64,000 bases of DNA from JAVBMC01 sp031552845 (GTDB taxonomy: Bacteria > Verrucomicrobiota > Kiritimatiellia > RFP12 > DVOR01): positions 124,001 through 188,000 of the forward strand of contig JAVBMC010000028.1 of NCBI GenBank assembly GCA_031552845.1. The letters run 5' to 3'. Of the stretch, positions 46,501 through 54,741 are shown in pieces. The position numbers and the translations under genes are program-made. The notes beneath the pieces are model-generated. The model saw only the letters and a program-made list of their open reading frames with translations. It did not search any database and had not been told where the DNA came from. Positions within the stretch are counted from its first letter, which is position 1. Each line of letters starts with the position of its first letter.

Positions 46501-46933
46501 AGTCAACGCCACCGCCAACGGCGGGTTCAGCTACAGCAACGCAAACGGCCTTGAGGTCGCCGGCGGCTACTATAGCAAACTCGACAGCCTCTACAACGCC
46601 TACTTCGGCGAACTGGACGAGGTTGTCGTGAGCGCTAACGGTTTGACGGCAGATACCGCCCTGAGCTTCAACGCCAGCGGCAGTAACTTCAACAAACTGG
46701 ACAGAGGCGCCAATCCGCAAAGCCTGACACTGAGTGCTTCGCCCAAGACGGGGCTCTTCAGCGGCAGCTTCAAGGAAGGCACCGCTACCCGCCGTGTCTA
46801 TGGCGTGCTGACACCATGGCTGTTAACTGACGAAGGACTTGCCGGTGCGGGCTTCTATCTCGTACCGGAGACGGTGCCCTTCAAGTATAACCGCTCGGAA
46901 ACGTTCACGTTGGAGGAGACGGTCACACCCTAA
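40508..46933 (+). CDS. giant surface protein: LRR segment, 17 InlB-type B-repeats, shared C-terminal module (2141 residues)
   Basis: ATG 40508 follows AGGAAG. The unusual N-terminus has ~37 polar, Arg-rich residues, then a hydrophobic segment (LALETTLLIMPFASVQTVMG), so it is a long-n-region signal peptide or anchor. A short BspA-like leucine-rich segment (about 108-160: AFSGCADLTSVTIPASV, AFENCTALTSVRYL) precedes 17 Listeria-Bacteroides B-repeats of ~70-80 residues (about 200-1495). Each runs VTVTFD...YGELPVPTRxGY-F-GWF...LYAKWA. Residues 1496-2141 match the last 645 residues of the protein at 24169. Likely an adhesin-like exported protein. An earlier in-frame start (40439) overlaps the RNA terminator and is rejected. 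Confidence 0.88.
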   Translation: MTTANTIGACSAQAPDGPPRKRRRALKWFREQFAQVRLALETTLLIMPFASVQTVMGETATIGGATYSYTADSAVATLDSVDAATAGAFTVPASITIGEDVSAEDYAVTAIGGSAFSGCADLTSVTIPASVAGIGAKAFENCTALTSVRYLGNAPTVAADIYDGAASVKSVVTYGTKGWDGDADSAELPEPAIFAGQAIEFQTATITFDTVNAEATPIAPADLYSGAAYMGQDNMPADPTLIGYTFKGWSTTQDDITTKITDESLVPEEGETLYALWAEVVTVTFDANGGELGVYSQTFDCGFGLTYDNLPVPTKRGYAFAGWYTVVEEGEDPDLIANDSIVSKAITELVAQWTVADVTIEFNSNGGTVEPTSQEFTWDAPYGSLPTPERGIDRFEGWFDAEAMDGDEITVESTVDVNTTTLYAKWTKAITVTFNKNCEDDVELPDPFTAYEGEAYGEGALPALDNLADAIFDGWFTDADYTQGEEVFEYSFAPAADIALYAKWLDAVLITFDVNNADATSILPQMFVIGRAYGTLPEPTALRGYEFKGWWTDGTGGFPVIQIPDTMDVATAITNLVAKWTNILITINFNANGGADAPASRDFTWGEPYGQDESLPTPEKEGFFFKGWFTTSDFSADSEVTDTTNVDRETTDLYAKWAAKVSVTFDINNDDGEPVTAGPFAEGYTYGDILPTLADRTGFLFGGWVTEDGTKIASTDTVDANINALTAEWIPAVQVTFITQDDDAVIEYTEKQFAIGEPYGELPEPTLAGSVFVGWFKTNECLADDLVTEETEVPDVAVELYAKWGEPVMVAFDVNTDADVDSIDPIIFAKNEQYGELPVPTRVGFLFDGWFLTEECEDGDEISATNTVDVTVFAAEPYTLYAKWAAAVTVTFDVNTEDETATVDPASKAFVIGRAYGELPVPERDGYSFKGWFENADYSGEAINADEDLAELATDTLYAKWAEKVTVTFNVGEDAVVDPASAEFDAGDLYETLPTPTLDGYSFKGWFADADYSGEAVTTNTIVGVAVTDLYAKWALQVTVTFDVKCDDETVVAPEAVTLDAGDEYGEVVTNLADRATHFFKGWFADADYSGEAVATNSIVSDADAAITLYAKWAEKVTVTFELGDGVDPIDSIIFAAGYPYGEALTNLADRVDSFFMGWFAEADYSGEAINAAEDLADTEITTLYAKWATKVTVVFNKNCDDATVTAPADGLFAEGYEYGEDFPELSDRDDYFFKGWFTTLVAADGVEISATNIVDVTVFGEETEPPYTLYAKWASKVTVSFDLGDGVDPIDPAAFAAGYPYGEALTNLADRTDYFFMGWRDGDDNRVDQDTIVPDSAITLVAEWASKVTVTFDINYTGEGAVNPDSVILPAGYPYETLPESTRTGYTLNGWFTAAVDGTLVTTNTLVEEVAELPLYAQWEASSYVITIDAGGGTFSGTNQFEVTFDSAYPALPVPVRDTFSFVGWQDAAGGWVTGGVSVVSTAADHTLTACWSGDVGVVLNLIGGNHNGSARHVMRNGYIVDIHANRAPTGQGFQRWSGVPAEGLGAGFDAYAADTLVEMPDVNVMLTAVFVKKPGTVLVTFVPDQPGAAPMNGLEWSVDGKAWFPGDIAVRVPSGTQNIRFRCTDGRWQVPGNTRLAVVASSDDAAAQVLSASVKFAPAFDEAALAQSAIDSTASTGFFVDGQMEWTALQVGVRAKLGPLPLQANASSVAVKSGKLPTGLKLVIEADGAYLTGIPTKAGSFSAVLCAKARTNGATLPLNLTVEPLPAEYIGTFNGSIGIETNGVVRNGQVTVTVSSVGKLSGSTTLGGKRFTFKATGFDLRDLDNNVLVVTNAMFTSGRPVESYACVLVLGTDDSGLGVMELDGSEADVYRLQGSTSRDGWKDKVLAPERAEWLTALEGYYTTVIAVDNGNSSTPGVGYVTLTVDKRGKVKASGKLADGTGISISSALMLVDGVPSVMLAASPSAYKGGEFSLELAFESNTALICTPLQAQWCSYAVNATANGGFSYSNANGLEVAGGYYSKLDSLYNAYFGELDEVVVSANGLTADTALSFNASGSNFNKLDRGANPQSLTLSASPKTGLFSGSFKEGTATRRVYGVLTPWLLTDEGLAGAGFYLVPETVPFKYNRSETFTLEETVTP

Positions 46934-46964
46934 TCGCCTGTCAGGAACAGACGTTAGTCAAAAG

Positions 46965-46995
46965 GGGGCGCGGCAATAGCCGCGTCCCTTTTTTT
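46965..46995 (+). terminator. intrinsic terminator after the B-repeat gene
   Basis: GGGGCGCGGC pairs with GCCGCGTCCC (one G-T), loop AATA, then seven T. Confidence 0.88.
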
Positions 46996-47068
46996 GTGAT
47001 GAAGACGGCGTGGACGGTACCCACTACCATGGTGAACTGCGTAAACGATGTGAGCGGGGCAATTTTCC

Positions 47069-47097
47069 TTTCTTTCTCTGTAGAGGTAGTGTATAAT
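47069..47097 (+). promoter_or_regulatory. putative promoter of rnr
   Basis: TATAAT at 47092-47097 is a consensus -10, 22 bases before the ATG; the -35 (TTTCTT at 17-base spacing) is weak. Confidence 0.45.
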
Positions 47098-47119
47098 TCT
47101 CCTTTTGAAAGGAAGCGCT

Positions 47120-49402
47120 ATGCGTTTAGATGTTGAAAAAGAAGCGGTTCTTTATTTATTTGAGTCAGAGCCCGGAAAAGCGTGGCATGCCGGCGAAATT
47201 GTAAAGGTCCTGGGGTTCCGCGGCAAGCAGTTGAAGCGGTTTGAAAAGATTTTGCACGAACTGCTGATGGAAGGTGTGATTGAAGAAGGAAAGAACCGGC
47301 GTGTGTTCCGTCTTAAAGAGGGCGGGCAGACGCTGAAGGGTACGATCCGCCTGATGCGCAGCGGCGCAGGGATTGTGGCCGACGAAGAAGGCAAAACCTA
47401 TTTCGTCGAGCAGGAAGATGTTGGCGGCGCATTACCCGGCGATACCGTGGCCATCCGCCTCAAATCCGGCGGAGACCGTGTTGAACCGTCCGCACGGGTC
47501 ACGAAGATTTTGGAAACGTCCACGCGCAATGTCGTCGGCACATTAGTACAGGCCGGCAAGAAGCTGTTTGTCTCGCCGCTGAGTCCGGTGTACAAAACCG
47601 ACTTTGAAGTGGATGATGCGCATGGCGCCGCCTTTGGCGACCGCGTTGTTGTGAAGGTCACGGAGCGTTCCGGCAACGAACGTGGCATGAGGGCGGAGAT
47701 TGTCGACGTCATCGGTCCGGCGGACAAACCGTCGCTCGATACGATTGCCATCATGAAGCAGTACGATCTGCCGGAGGAGTTTCCGCCCGCAGTGATCCGT
47801 GAAGCCGAAGCTGTCGCGTCGCTGGTGGATGAGCCGGGCGAGCGGCTTGATCTGCGCGATGAATTCATCATTACCATTGATCCGGAGAAAGCCCGCGATT
47901 TTGACGATGCGATTTCCCTGCGCATTCTGCCGAATGGGCAGCGCGAGCTGGGCGTGCACATTGCCGACGTCAGTCACTTCGTGCGCCCTGACTCCGCGCT
48001 CGACCGCGAAGCGGCCAAGCGCTCGACCAGCGTTTACTTTGTTGACCGCGTGATTCCCATGCTGCCGGAGCAGCTGTCCAACGGCGTTTGCAGCCTGCAG
48101 CCGAATGTCGACCGCTTGGCGTTTTCGGCGTTCATTACATTCAACGACAAGGGACGTCCGGTGTCCCGCCGCTTTGCCAAGACGCAAATCCGTTCCAAGC
48201 TGCGCTTGACGTATGAGCAGGCGATGGCGATGTTGGATAACAAGACGCCGGTCGGGATTGAGAAGTGGCCGGAAGAGACCGTGCCCTTGTTGAATAGCGT
48301 GTGGGCGCTGGGCAAGCAGCTGCGGAAGAACCGCTTTGCCAATGGCGGATTGGAGCTTGAGTCGCCTGAGACCGAAGTGCTGATCGATGCCGAAGGCCGC
48401 ATGACCGGCATTCGTACGCTGGTCAACGATGAATCTCATCAGTTGATTGAAGCATGCATGGTGGCGGCCAATGAGGCCGTTGCCACCGAGCTGACTGTCA
48501 AGGGCATCAAGATATTAGCGCGTCTGCATGAACCGCCGGACGAGGAGAAGATTGCCGAAGCAACCGAGGCGCTCATTGAGTTGGGCTTCTCGCCCGGCGA
48601 TTTGAATCAACCGAAGGTGCTGTCCAAGTTCCTGCTGGATACGCAGGATCATCCGTTGCGCTATCACGCGCATATGCTGCTTCTGCGCAGCTTGAAGCGT
48701 GCTGTTTATTCCGCCGATGCGTATGGCCACTTTGGTCTGGCGTTGAAGTACTACTCGCACTTCACCTCGCCCATCCGCCGCTATCCGGACTTGACCCTCC
48801 ACCGCCAGTTAAATGATTATCTGGTATCGGGTGGGAAGGGCGGCCGGATGCCGTTGGGTTATCTGCAGCGCACCGCACAGATAGCAACTGAGTGCGAAGC
48901 GGTTGCGGATGAGGCCTCACGCGCATTGATGGAAATCAAGAAGTACCGCTTCCTGCAGCAGCAGCTGGATGACAATGACCCCGTGACGTATGATGCGGTG
49001 ATTGTGAAAGTCAAAGGCTTCGGCATGTTTGTCGACGTGCTCGAAATCCAAGTCTCCGGCATGGTGCATGTGTCGATGATCTCCGATCAGTACGTGCGTT
49101 ACAATGAAGCCAACGAATCTCTGAATGCAGGTGGCGTCAGTTACAAGGCCGGAATGACCATCCAAGTGCGCGTGAGCAAGTTGGACTTTACCAACCGCCG
49201 CGCAGACTTCGAAATGATTCTGCCCGAGAGCGCTACGCCTGTTAAAGGACGCGGCGGCAAATCGCGAAACGGTGATAAGCCTAGAGAGCGCCCCGAGCGC
49301 AAACCGCGTGCGGAAGCTCCGGCCCGTAAACCGTCAGGCGGACAGGGAAACTCCCGCCGCCGCACGGACGAGTCGAAACCCCGCAAGCCCCGCCGCAAAT
49401 AA
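47120..49402 (+). CDS. rnr: ribonuclease R
   Basis: Processive 3'-5' exoribonuclease that degrades structured RNA. 760 residues from ATG 47120 (AAGGAAG upstream). A winged-helix N-terminus (about 1-75) is followed by two cold-shock-like domains, then the RNB domain with the metal site TIDPEKARDFDDAISL (about 251-266), HIADVSHFVRPDSALDREA and HFTSPIRRYPDLTLHRQL. An S1 domain follows (VTYDAVIVKVKGFGMFVDV) and a Lys/Arg-rich tail of ~55 residues. The tail is typical of RNase R and helps unwind RNA. The GGQ gene and mutS follow in the same operon. Confidence 0.95.
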   Translation: MRLDVEKEAVLYLFESEPGKAWHAGEIVKVLGFRGKQLKRFEKILHELLMEGVIEEGKNRRVFRLKEGGQTLKGTIRLMRSGAGIVADEEGKTYFVEQEDVGGALPGDTVAIRLKSGGDRVEPSARVTKILETSTRNVVGTLVQAGKKLFVSPLSPVYKTDFEVDDAHGAAFGDRVVVKVTERSGNERGMRAEIVDVIGPADKPSLDTIAIMKQYDLPEEFPPAVIREAEAVASLVDEPGERLDLRDEFIITIDPEKARDFDDAISLRILPNGQRELGVHIADVSHFVRPDSALDREAAKRSTSVYFVDRVIPMLPEQLSNGVCSLQPNVDRLAFSAFITFNDKGRPVSRRFAKTQIRSKLRLTYEQAMAMLDNKTPVGIEKWPEETVPLLNSVWALGKQLRKNRFANGGLELESPETEVLIDAEGRMTGIRTLVNDESHQLIEACMVAANEAVATELTVKGIKILARLHEPPDEEKIAEATEALIELGFSPGDLNQPKVLSKFLLDTQDHPLRYHAHMLLLRSLKRAVYSADAYGHFGLALKYYSHFTSPIRRYPDLTLHRQLNDYLVSGGKGGRMPLGYLQRTAQIATECEAVADEASRALMEIKKYRFLQQQLDDNDPVTYDAVIVKVKGFGMFVDVLEIQVSGMVHVSMISDQYVRYNEANESLNAGGVSYKAGMTIQVRVSKLDFTNRRADFEMILPESATPVKGRGGKSRNGDKPRERPERKPRAEAPARKPSGGQGNSRRRTDESKPRKPRRK

Positions 49403-49409
49403 CGCAGTT

Positions 49410-49823
49410 ATGTCCGAGTTGCTCAGCCCCGAGACAATCAACCGCATCCGAGAGAAGATGGCGCTCGTGAAAATCAGCGAGGCTGATCTCTCGGAGCAGT
49501 TTATTTTGGGCTCAGGCCCCGGCGGACAGAAAGTCAACAAGACGGCCTCGACTGTCTTACTCAAACATGAGCCCAGCGGGATGTCGGTGCGTTGCGGACG
49601 GATGCGTTCACGCGAAGCCAACCGCTGGATTGCCCGGCGCATGCTGGCGGATAAGTTTTTAGAACAGATTGAAGGTGCGCGTTCGGAGCGCCAGCAGGCC
49701 ATGGAGAAAATCCGCCGCCAGAAGCGCACCAAATCCCGCCGCCAGAAAGCGCGGATGGTCGCCGACAAACGCCAGCATTCAGCCAAGAAAGCGGCGCGCC
49801 GTTTTAGCGGAGGAGAGGACTGA
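49410..49823 (+). CDS. GGQ-motif peptide-chain-release-factor-like protein
   Basis: 137 residues from ATG 49410, 7 bp after rnr. It consists of a release-factor catalytic domain only: GSGPGGQKVNKTASTVLLKH with GGQ at 38-40, then a strongly basic helical tail (RRQKRTKSRRQKARMVADKR). It lacks the codon-recognition domain, so it belongs with ArfB/YaeJ-, C12orf65- or RF-H-like rescue hydrolases. These free peptides from ribosomes stalled without a stop codon; which subgroup is unclear. The link to RNase R, which clears non-stop mRNA, makes ribosome rescue a sensible reading. Confidence 0.88.
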   Translation: MSELLSPETINRIREKMALVKISEADLSEQFILGSGPGGQKVNKTASTVLLKHEPSGMSVRCGRMRSREANRWIARRMLADKFLEQIEGARSERQQAMEKIRRQKRTKSRRQKARMVADKRQHSAKKAARRFSGGED

Positions 49824-49824
49824 G

Positions 49825-52317
49825 ATGGCGGAGGAACTCACGCCGCTGATGCGGCAGTACAATCGTATTAAATCAGAGCTGTCGGATGACAGCATCCTGC
49901 TTTTCCGGTTGGGCGACTTCTATGAAATGTTTTTTGATGACGCGAGGATTGCCGCGCCGATTCTTGGAGTCGCGCTAACCAAACGGGCAGAGACGCCGAT
50001 GTGCGGCGTGCCGTATCATGCACTTGAAGGCTATCTATCCAAGCTCATCCGCGCCGGCCGGAAGATCGCCATCTGCGATCAAGTCGAAGACCCTGCACAG
50101 GCCAAAGGTATCGTGCGCCGCGAGGTTACGCGTATCGTCACGCCTGGCACGGTGATAGAAGATGGTATTTTGGATGCCGAGCGGAATAACTATTTGGCGG
50201 CGGTAACAGTTTCACCCAAAGGGGTGCATGCGCTCGCGCTGTTGGATTTATCGACGGGCACATTGACCGCGGAAGAAACGACCGACGCTGTTGCCTTTGC
50301 CGAGAACCTCAAGCGCTATGCCCCCAGTGAGTGCCTTGTGCCGGAATCTTTGCGTGACAATCCTTTACTGGCAGAGTTAGGCTGTCCAATGGCGGCGGCA
50401 GATGATTGGACCTTCGGCTACGATGCCGCATACGATTTATTGAAGCGCCATTTCAAAGTACACTCGCTCGATGGATTTGGTTGTGAAGGCCGCGCGGGCG
50501 TGGTATGCGCCGCAGGCGGGTTGTTGTACTATGTGCGCGATACCCTCCGTAACAATGTCAATCACATCCGCGGATTGTATTTGCGGCGGGCTGACGACTT
50601 CCTTGCGCTGGATGAAACCACCGTCTCCAACTTAGACATCTTGCCGATGCGCGGCAAACCTGCCAGCGAAACATTGTTGGGTGTGCTGGACGGAACCGTC
50701 ACGCCGATGGGGGCGCGTGCCTTGCGCTTATGGCTCGCACGCCCTTTGGCGAAGGCTGATGCAATCCATGCGCGGCACGAGGCGGTGTCGGTCTTCTTGA
50801 AGCAGCGGATGCTGTTGAGCAGTTTGCGTGAGAAGCTGGCCGAGGTGCGCGACTTGGAACGCTTGATTGGCCGCATTGAAACCGGGATCGGTAATGCGCG
50901 TGATGTGCGGGCGCTTGGAGCATCGCTGTTGCCTGCGGAGAGCGTGAAAGATTTGACGGCGGCTTTGCCCAACGAAGTGATTCAGCAACTGGCCGAGCAA
51001 ATTCAGCCCTTGCCTGAGCTGGTCACATTGATTGAAACTGCGATTGATGATTCGCCGCCGATTGGCTTGAAGGACGGCGGCATTATCCGTAGCGGCTGGA
51101 ATGCTGACTTGGACGAACTGCGCAACTTGGCCTCGGAGGGGCATGCGTGGCTCGCGAAGTATCAAGCGCAGGAAATGGAACGCACCGGCATCAAAACGTT
51201 GAAGGTACGGCATAACCGTGTCTTTGGGTTTTATATTGAGATTTCCAAAGGACAGGCCGGCATGGCGCCGCCTGACTATACGCGCAAACAAACCCTTGTC
51301 AATGCCGAGCGTTTCATTACACCCGAGCTGAAGGAATACGAACAGAAGATTTTCGGCGCGCAGGATAAAGCCGCGGCGATGGAATATGAACTTTTCCTCG
51401 CCATCCGCGAACAGGTGATTGCGCATACATCGGCCATTCAAGCCACCGCACAAGCACTGGCGCAGATTGATGTGCTGGCGGCGTTTGCGGACCGCGCCTT
51501 GGCACTGGGATATGTGCGTCCGGAAATGACCGATGAAGTCGTGCTGGATATCAGCGAAGGACGCCATCCGATTATTGAACAGCTGCCGGATGCCGAGCGC
51601 TTTGTGCCGAACGATACCGAACTTAACGGCACCACACATCAGCTCCTGCTCATCACCGGGCCGAATATGGCCGGTAAGTCTACCTACATCCGGCAAGTCG
51701 CGCTGATTGTGATCATGGCGCAGGCGGGGGCATTTGTTCCGGCCAAGTCGGCACGCATTGGCGTGGCCGACCGCGTATTCACGCGCGTGGGAGCAGGGGA
51801 CAACTTAGCCAAAGGGCGAAGCACCTTCATGGTCGAGATGCAAGAGGCGGCGAACATCCTCAACAACGCCACGCCGCGCAGCCTGATTATCTTGGATGAA
51901 CTGGGACGGGGGACGAGTACTTTTGACGGAATCAGTCTGGCATGGTCGGTTGCGGAATATCTGCACAACACGCCGCAAGTCAAAGCGCGTACGCTCTTTG
52001 CAACGCATTACCACGAGCTGACCGACTTGGTACTCACGCTCACTGGCGTGAAGAACTACACCGTGCAGGTACGCGAAAGCGGCGACTCGATCGTGTTCCT
52101 GCGCCGGATCATTCCCGGGGCTGCGGACAAGAGCTACGGTATCCACGTTGCGCGGTTAGCCGGCATGCCGGAGACAGTCATTGCCCGCGCGTCGGAAATC
52201 CTCACCAATCTTGAAGAAAACGAACTCGATACGGGCCTCATGCCCAAACTCGCGCAGACTCGCAACGGCCGCCGCCGTCGAGGGGACGACAACCCCGATC
52301 AAATGACCTTGTTCTGA
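49825..52317 (+). CDS. mutS: DNA mismatch repair protein MutS
   Basis: Recognises mismatches and small loops. 830 residues from ATG 49825, just after GGAGGAGAGG and 1 bp past the previous stop; the longer open frame overlaps the preceding gene and is rejected. The mismatch-reading Phe-x-Glu is in GDFYEMFFDDA (FYE 32-34), the Walker A is GPNMAGKST (about 612-620), then VFTRVGAGDNLAKGRSTFMVEM, the Walker B LIILDELGRGTSTFDG, and the ATPase His loop TLFATHYHELTDL. Length and motifs are those of the MutS1 family. No mutL in the window. Confidence 0.97.
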   Translation: MAEELTPLMRQYNRIKSELSDDSILLFRLGDFYEMFFDDARIAAPILGVALTKRAETPMCGVPYHALEGYLSKLIRAGRKIAICDQVEDPAQAKGIVRREVTRIVTPGTVIEDGILDAERNNYLAAVTVSPKGVHALALLDLSTGTLTAEETTDAVAFAENLKRYAPSECLVPESLRDNPLLAELGCPMAAADDWTFGYDAAYDLLKRHFKVHSLDGFGCEGRAGVVCAAGGLLYYVRDTLRNNVNHIRGLYLRRADDFLALDETTVSNLDILPMRGKPASETLLGVLDGTVTPMGARALRLWLARPLAKADAIHARHEAVSVFLKQRMLLSSLREKLAEVRDLERLIGRIETGIGNARDVRALGASLLPAESVKDLTAALPNEVIQQLAEQIQPLPELVTLIETAIDDSPPIGLKDGGIIRSGWNADLDELRNLASEGHAWLAKYQAQEMERTGIKTLKVRHNRVFGFYIEISKGQAGMAPPDYTRKQTLVNAERFITPELKEYEQKIFGAQDKAAAMEYELFLAIREQVIAHTSAIQATAQALAQIDVLAAFADRALALGYVRPEMTDEVVLDISEGRHPIIEQLPDAERFVPNDTELNGTTHQLLLITGPNMAGKSTYIRQVALIVIMAQAGAFVPAKSARIGVADRVFTRVGAGDNLAKGRSTFMVEMQEAANILNNATPRSLIILDELGRGTSTFDGISLAWSVAEYLHNTPQVKARTLFATHYHELTDLVLTLTGVKNYTVQVRESGDSIVFLRRIIPGAADKSYGIHVARLAGMPETVIARASEILTNLEENELDTGLMPKLAQTRNGRRRRGDDNPDQMTLF

Positions 52318-52324
52318 TGTGATA

Positions 52325-52372
52325 AACAAAGCGGCTCCAACACCGCCGTAGCGTATTGGAGCCGCCTGTTTT
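52325..52372. terminator. shared bidirectional terminator between mutS and the 52393 gene
   Basis: GCGGCTCCAA (52331-52340) and TTGGAGCCGC (52356-52365) pair perfectly. TGTTTT follows on the plus strand and TTTGTTT on the minus strand, serving both convergent genes. Confidence 0.85.
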
Positions 52373-52392
52373 AGAACAACGCGTTCCCCTAT

Positions 52393-54618
52393 CTATTCGC
52401 TATCCTTTGAGTCTGCATCCGGGCGTACGGCCATTGGCTGGATGACGACAGTCCGTTCTTTCCCCATGCGTGAGACTCTGATTGTCACCGGAGCTTTCAG
52501 GTCACCCAATGCTTCAAGGCACTCTTCGGGTGTAAGGATTTTCTTCTCGCCGACAGCAAGGATGAGTTCATAGGGCTTTATGCCCGCCAATGCAACCGGT
52601 GTTCCCCTGCGTACTTCACGCACGACTACACCTGGCGCCGCATCATCCATATTGAGGTATTGCCTGACTTCAAACGTCAACGCTCCGAGTTTCAATCCGC
52701 CGGCCTTCCAATCCAATACCCGGCTAGTCGCAAACGATTCTGGTGCAGCCTCCACCGTCAATTCTTTCAAAACCCGTTTTCCTCCAGTCCAGAACTCAGC
52801 GGTGAGTTTGCTGCCGATACCAACGTTTTCGGTGAGGTAGCGTCGGAAATTTGTTTTCAGCATTGGCCAAGGTGTAGACATATTCTCGAGAGAATCAGAG
52901 GAGAATCGATCCAGATCATCCCACGAAAAAGATCTTTCATAATAAGAATCGGAATCCTTCACAAAAATATCCACAGGAATCATGCGTTCGGCGGGGAGAA
53001 TGCGCGTCAGAATCCAATCGGTCTCGATACCGGCCCGTGCCGCCGGCGAATTCGGCTGTACCCGCATCACCAGCCCGCCGATTGCTCCAGCCCGTGTTAC
53101 TCCTGAGACGCCTCTCGCCTCCGCCAGAGCCCGATCTAATTCCTGCAGGTCGATCCCTAACCAACCTAACCGTGATTCCTTCACTTCATCTAACGGCACC
53201 CATGCTGCTTGCACATCTGCCTGCACCGGGTTGACCCATTCCGCCACGGCGCCAGCAAAAAAACGTTCGGTGTCTCTATATGTAGTACGGTAATAAGACG
53301 GTGACATTTCGTCAGGCCCCAAACGCTTGAGCCCCAACATCAAAGACGTGCAGCGGCCATCTGGTGAAAACAAAAAATCGCCTCGGCCGGAATACCGGAT
53401 TGTTGGCTGTCCCCGCCAACCTTGTCCGATCCCAGTCACCCGCGCACGGTGTATCTGTGTTTCATATCCCTCTTTGGTGATGCCATCAATAGACACTGAA
53501 TATTGGAGTTGACGCACTGGAGGCGGTTCAGATGCTAAAGGCAATACAACCCTTGGATCAGGGTGAGGCACTTCAACGATTATCGCTTGAACTGTCCGCA
53601 GTGCGCAGACAAAACGTCCCGCGACAGTCTTGCCGTCTGCCAGTGTAACCTGTATTGATTCCAAGCGGGCCACTTGGTCGTACGTCAATTCGCAGGGCAC
53701 CAACAGCCGCTGTGGATTCAAGAAGATGCCCGTCTGTGTTACCTCTAGCCGATTTGCCGGATCTTCGCTTGGCCTATAGTAATACCGTTGCCGCCCTGAG
53801 CCTGGCTCTTTTTTCACTGGGCGGAAACAAAACGTCACCGGGCGGAACGAATTCTTCACCACTGCAGATACTTTCGATTCCTCCGTTGTCAGTTGTTGAG
53901 GCGATAGGCTTCTCCAATTCACCGGATCAGTAGTCTCTGATGAAAAATCAGCTTTGGCAAACGGCGCAGCAGTAGCATAGCCAAAAACTTTTCCGGATTC
54001 ATCCAGTATTTGCGAGAGGGATTTCCAGCAGATTTTTTGTTGTCCGTCTGTGGTAATCCGAATGACCTCCTCTTGTTTCGTGACTGTCGTATAGAATGCA
54101 CCTGTCTCATCTTGGCTTGACACAGCCGCCATGTATCCGGTGCTGGCACCGGTCGGGGGCGCGGTAAACGCCTTGGCACTAAACGGACGTTCCAGTTTCA
54201 AGAGTACCGCATCTTGCTCTACACACACCTGTTCCATAGTGGCCGCAATCCGTTCTCCGTTTCGCTCCACCTCAATAGAGTTCATCTCTCTCACACGTAA
54301 CAGCGGGTCACCTACGATGACACGGTCCGGTGCAAATAAAAAGCCCGCCATACGAACGGGGACTTGATATCCAAAAAATACCTCACGAGATATTGGACGC
54401 CCCGGATAGGTGGTGTCATACGAACGAGCTGCCCAACCGAGAGATGGTGAAAATAATTCGTCCCATTTCTCCAGCCTCGGCTTAAATACAACCGTCACCA
54501 ACGATTGCGCGCCGATCTCCCGCGGATCCGGCTTTGCGCCTTGCGTGCTGCATGCCAGCAAGGCTATTGCTCCCCACATCCATAGAGGGGAGCTCTTTGC
54601 TATGCGGATTGTTTTCAT
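52393..54618 (-). CDS. exported degenerate trypsin-fold protein with two PDZ domains (paralogue A)
   Basis: 741 residues from ATG 54618 (AAAGGAGAC upstream). Signal peptide (ends LLACSTQGA). The N-terminal third follows the trypsin-like fold (GFLFAPDRVIVGDPLLRV, DAVLLKLE, ILDESGKVFGYAT), but the catalytic His of HVV and the GNSGG serine are absent. A second similar segment may follow in the middle. A PDZ at about 475-560 (LGWLGIDLQELDRALAEA...SPAARAGIETDWILTRI) and one at about 650-730 (GVVVREVRRGTPVALAGIKPYELILAVG) are clear. Probably a non-catalytic envelope scaffold. Close paralogue of the gene at 54742. Confidence 0.75.
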   Translation of the reverse strand: MKTIRIAKSSPLWMWGAIALLACSTQGAKPDPREIGAQSLVTVVFKPRLEKWDELFSPSLGWAARSYDTTYPGRPISREVFFGYQVPVRMAGFLFAPDRVIVGDPLLRVREMNSIEVERNGERIAATMEQVCVEQDAVLLKLERPFSAKAFTAPPTGASTGYMAAVSSQDETGAFYTTVTKQEEVIRITTDGQQKICWKSLSQILDESGKVFGYATAAPFAKADFSSETTDPVNWRSLSPQQLTTEESKVSAVVKNSFRPVTFCFRPVKKEPGSGRQRYYYRPSEDPANRLEVTQTGIFLNPQRLLVPCELTYDQVARLESIQVTLADGKTVAGRFVCALRTVQAIIVEVPHPDPRVVLPLASEPPPVRQLQYSVSIDGITKEGYETQIHRARVTGIGQGWRGQPTIRYSGRGDFLFSPDGRCTSLMLGLKRLGPDEMSPSYYRTTYRDTERFFAGAVAEWVNPVQADVQAAWVPLDEVKESRLGWLGIDLQELDRALAEARGVSGVTRAGAIGGLVMRVQPNSPAARAGIETDWILTRILPAERMIPVDIFVKDSDSYYERSFSWDDLDRFSSDSLENMSTPWPMLKTNFRRYLTENVGIGSKLTAEFWTGGKRVLKELTVEAAPESFATSRVLDWKAGGLKLGALTFEVRQYLNMDDAAPGVVVREVRRGTPVALAGIKPYELILAVGEKKILTPEECLEALGDLKAPVTIRVSRMGKERTVVIQPMAVRPDADSKDSE

Positions 54619-54741
54619 CTGTACGTCTCCTTTACCTAACATTCAGTCCGTACACGAAACCCAACACCCCCAAGAACATTGCCGCTCTGCAGGGAGGGGG
54701 AACGCACCCGATGCGGCATTGCCGCTATAAAGTTTCAATCA

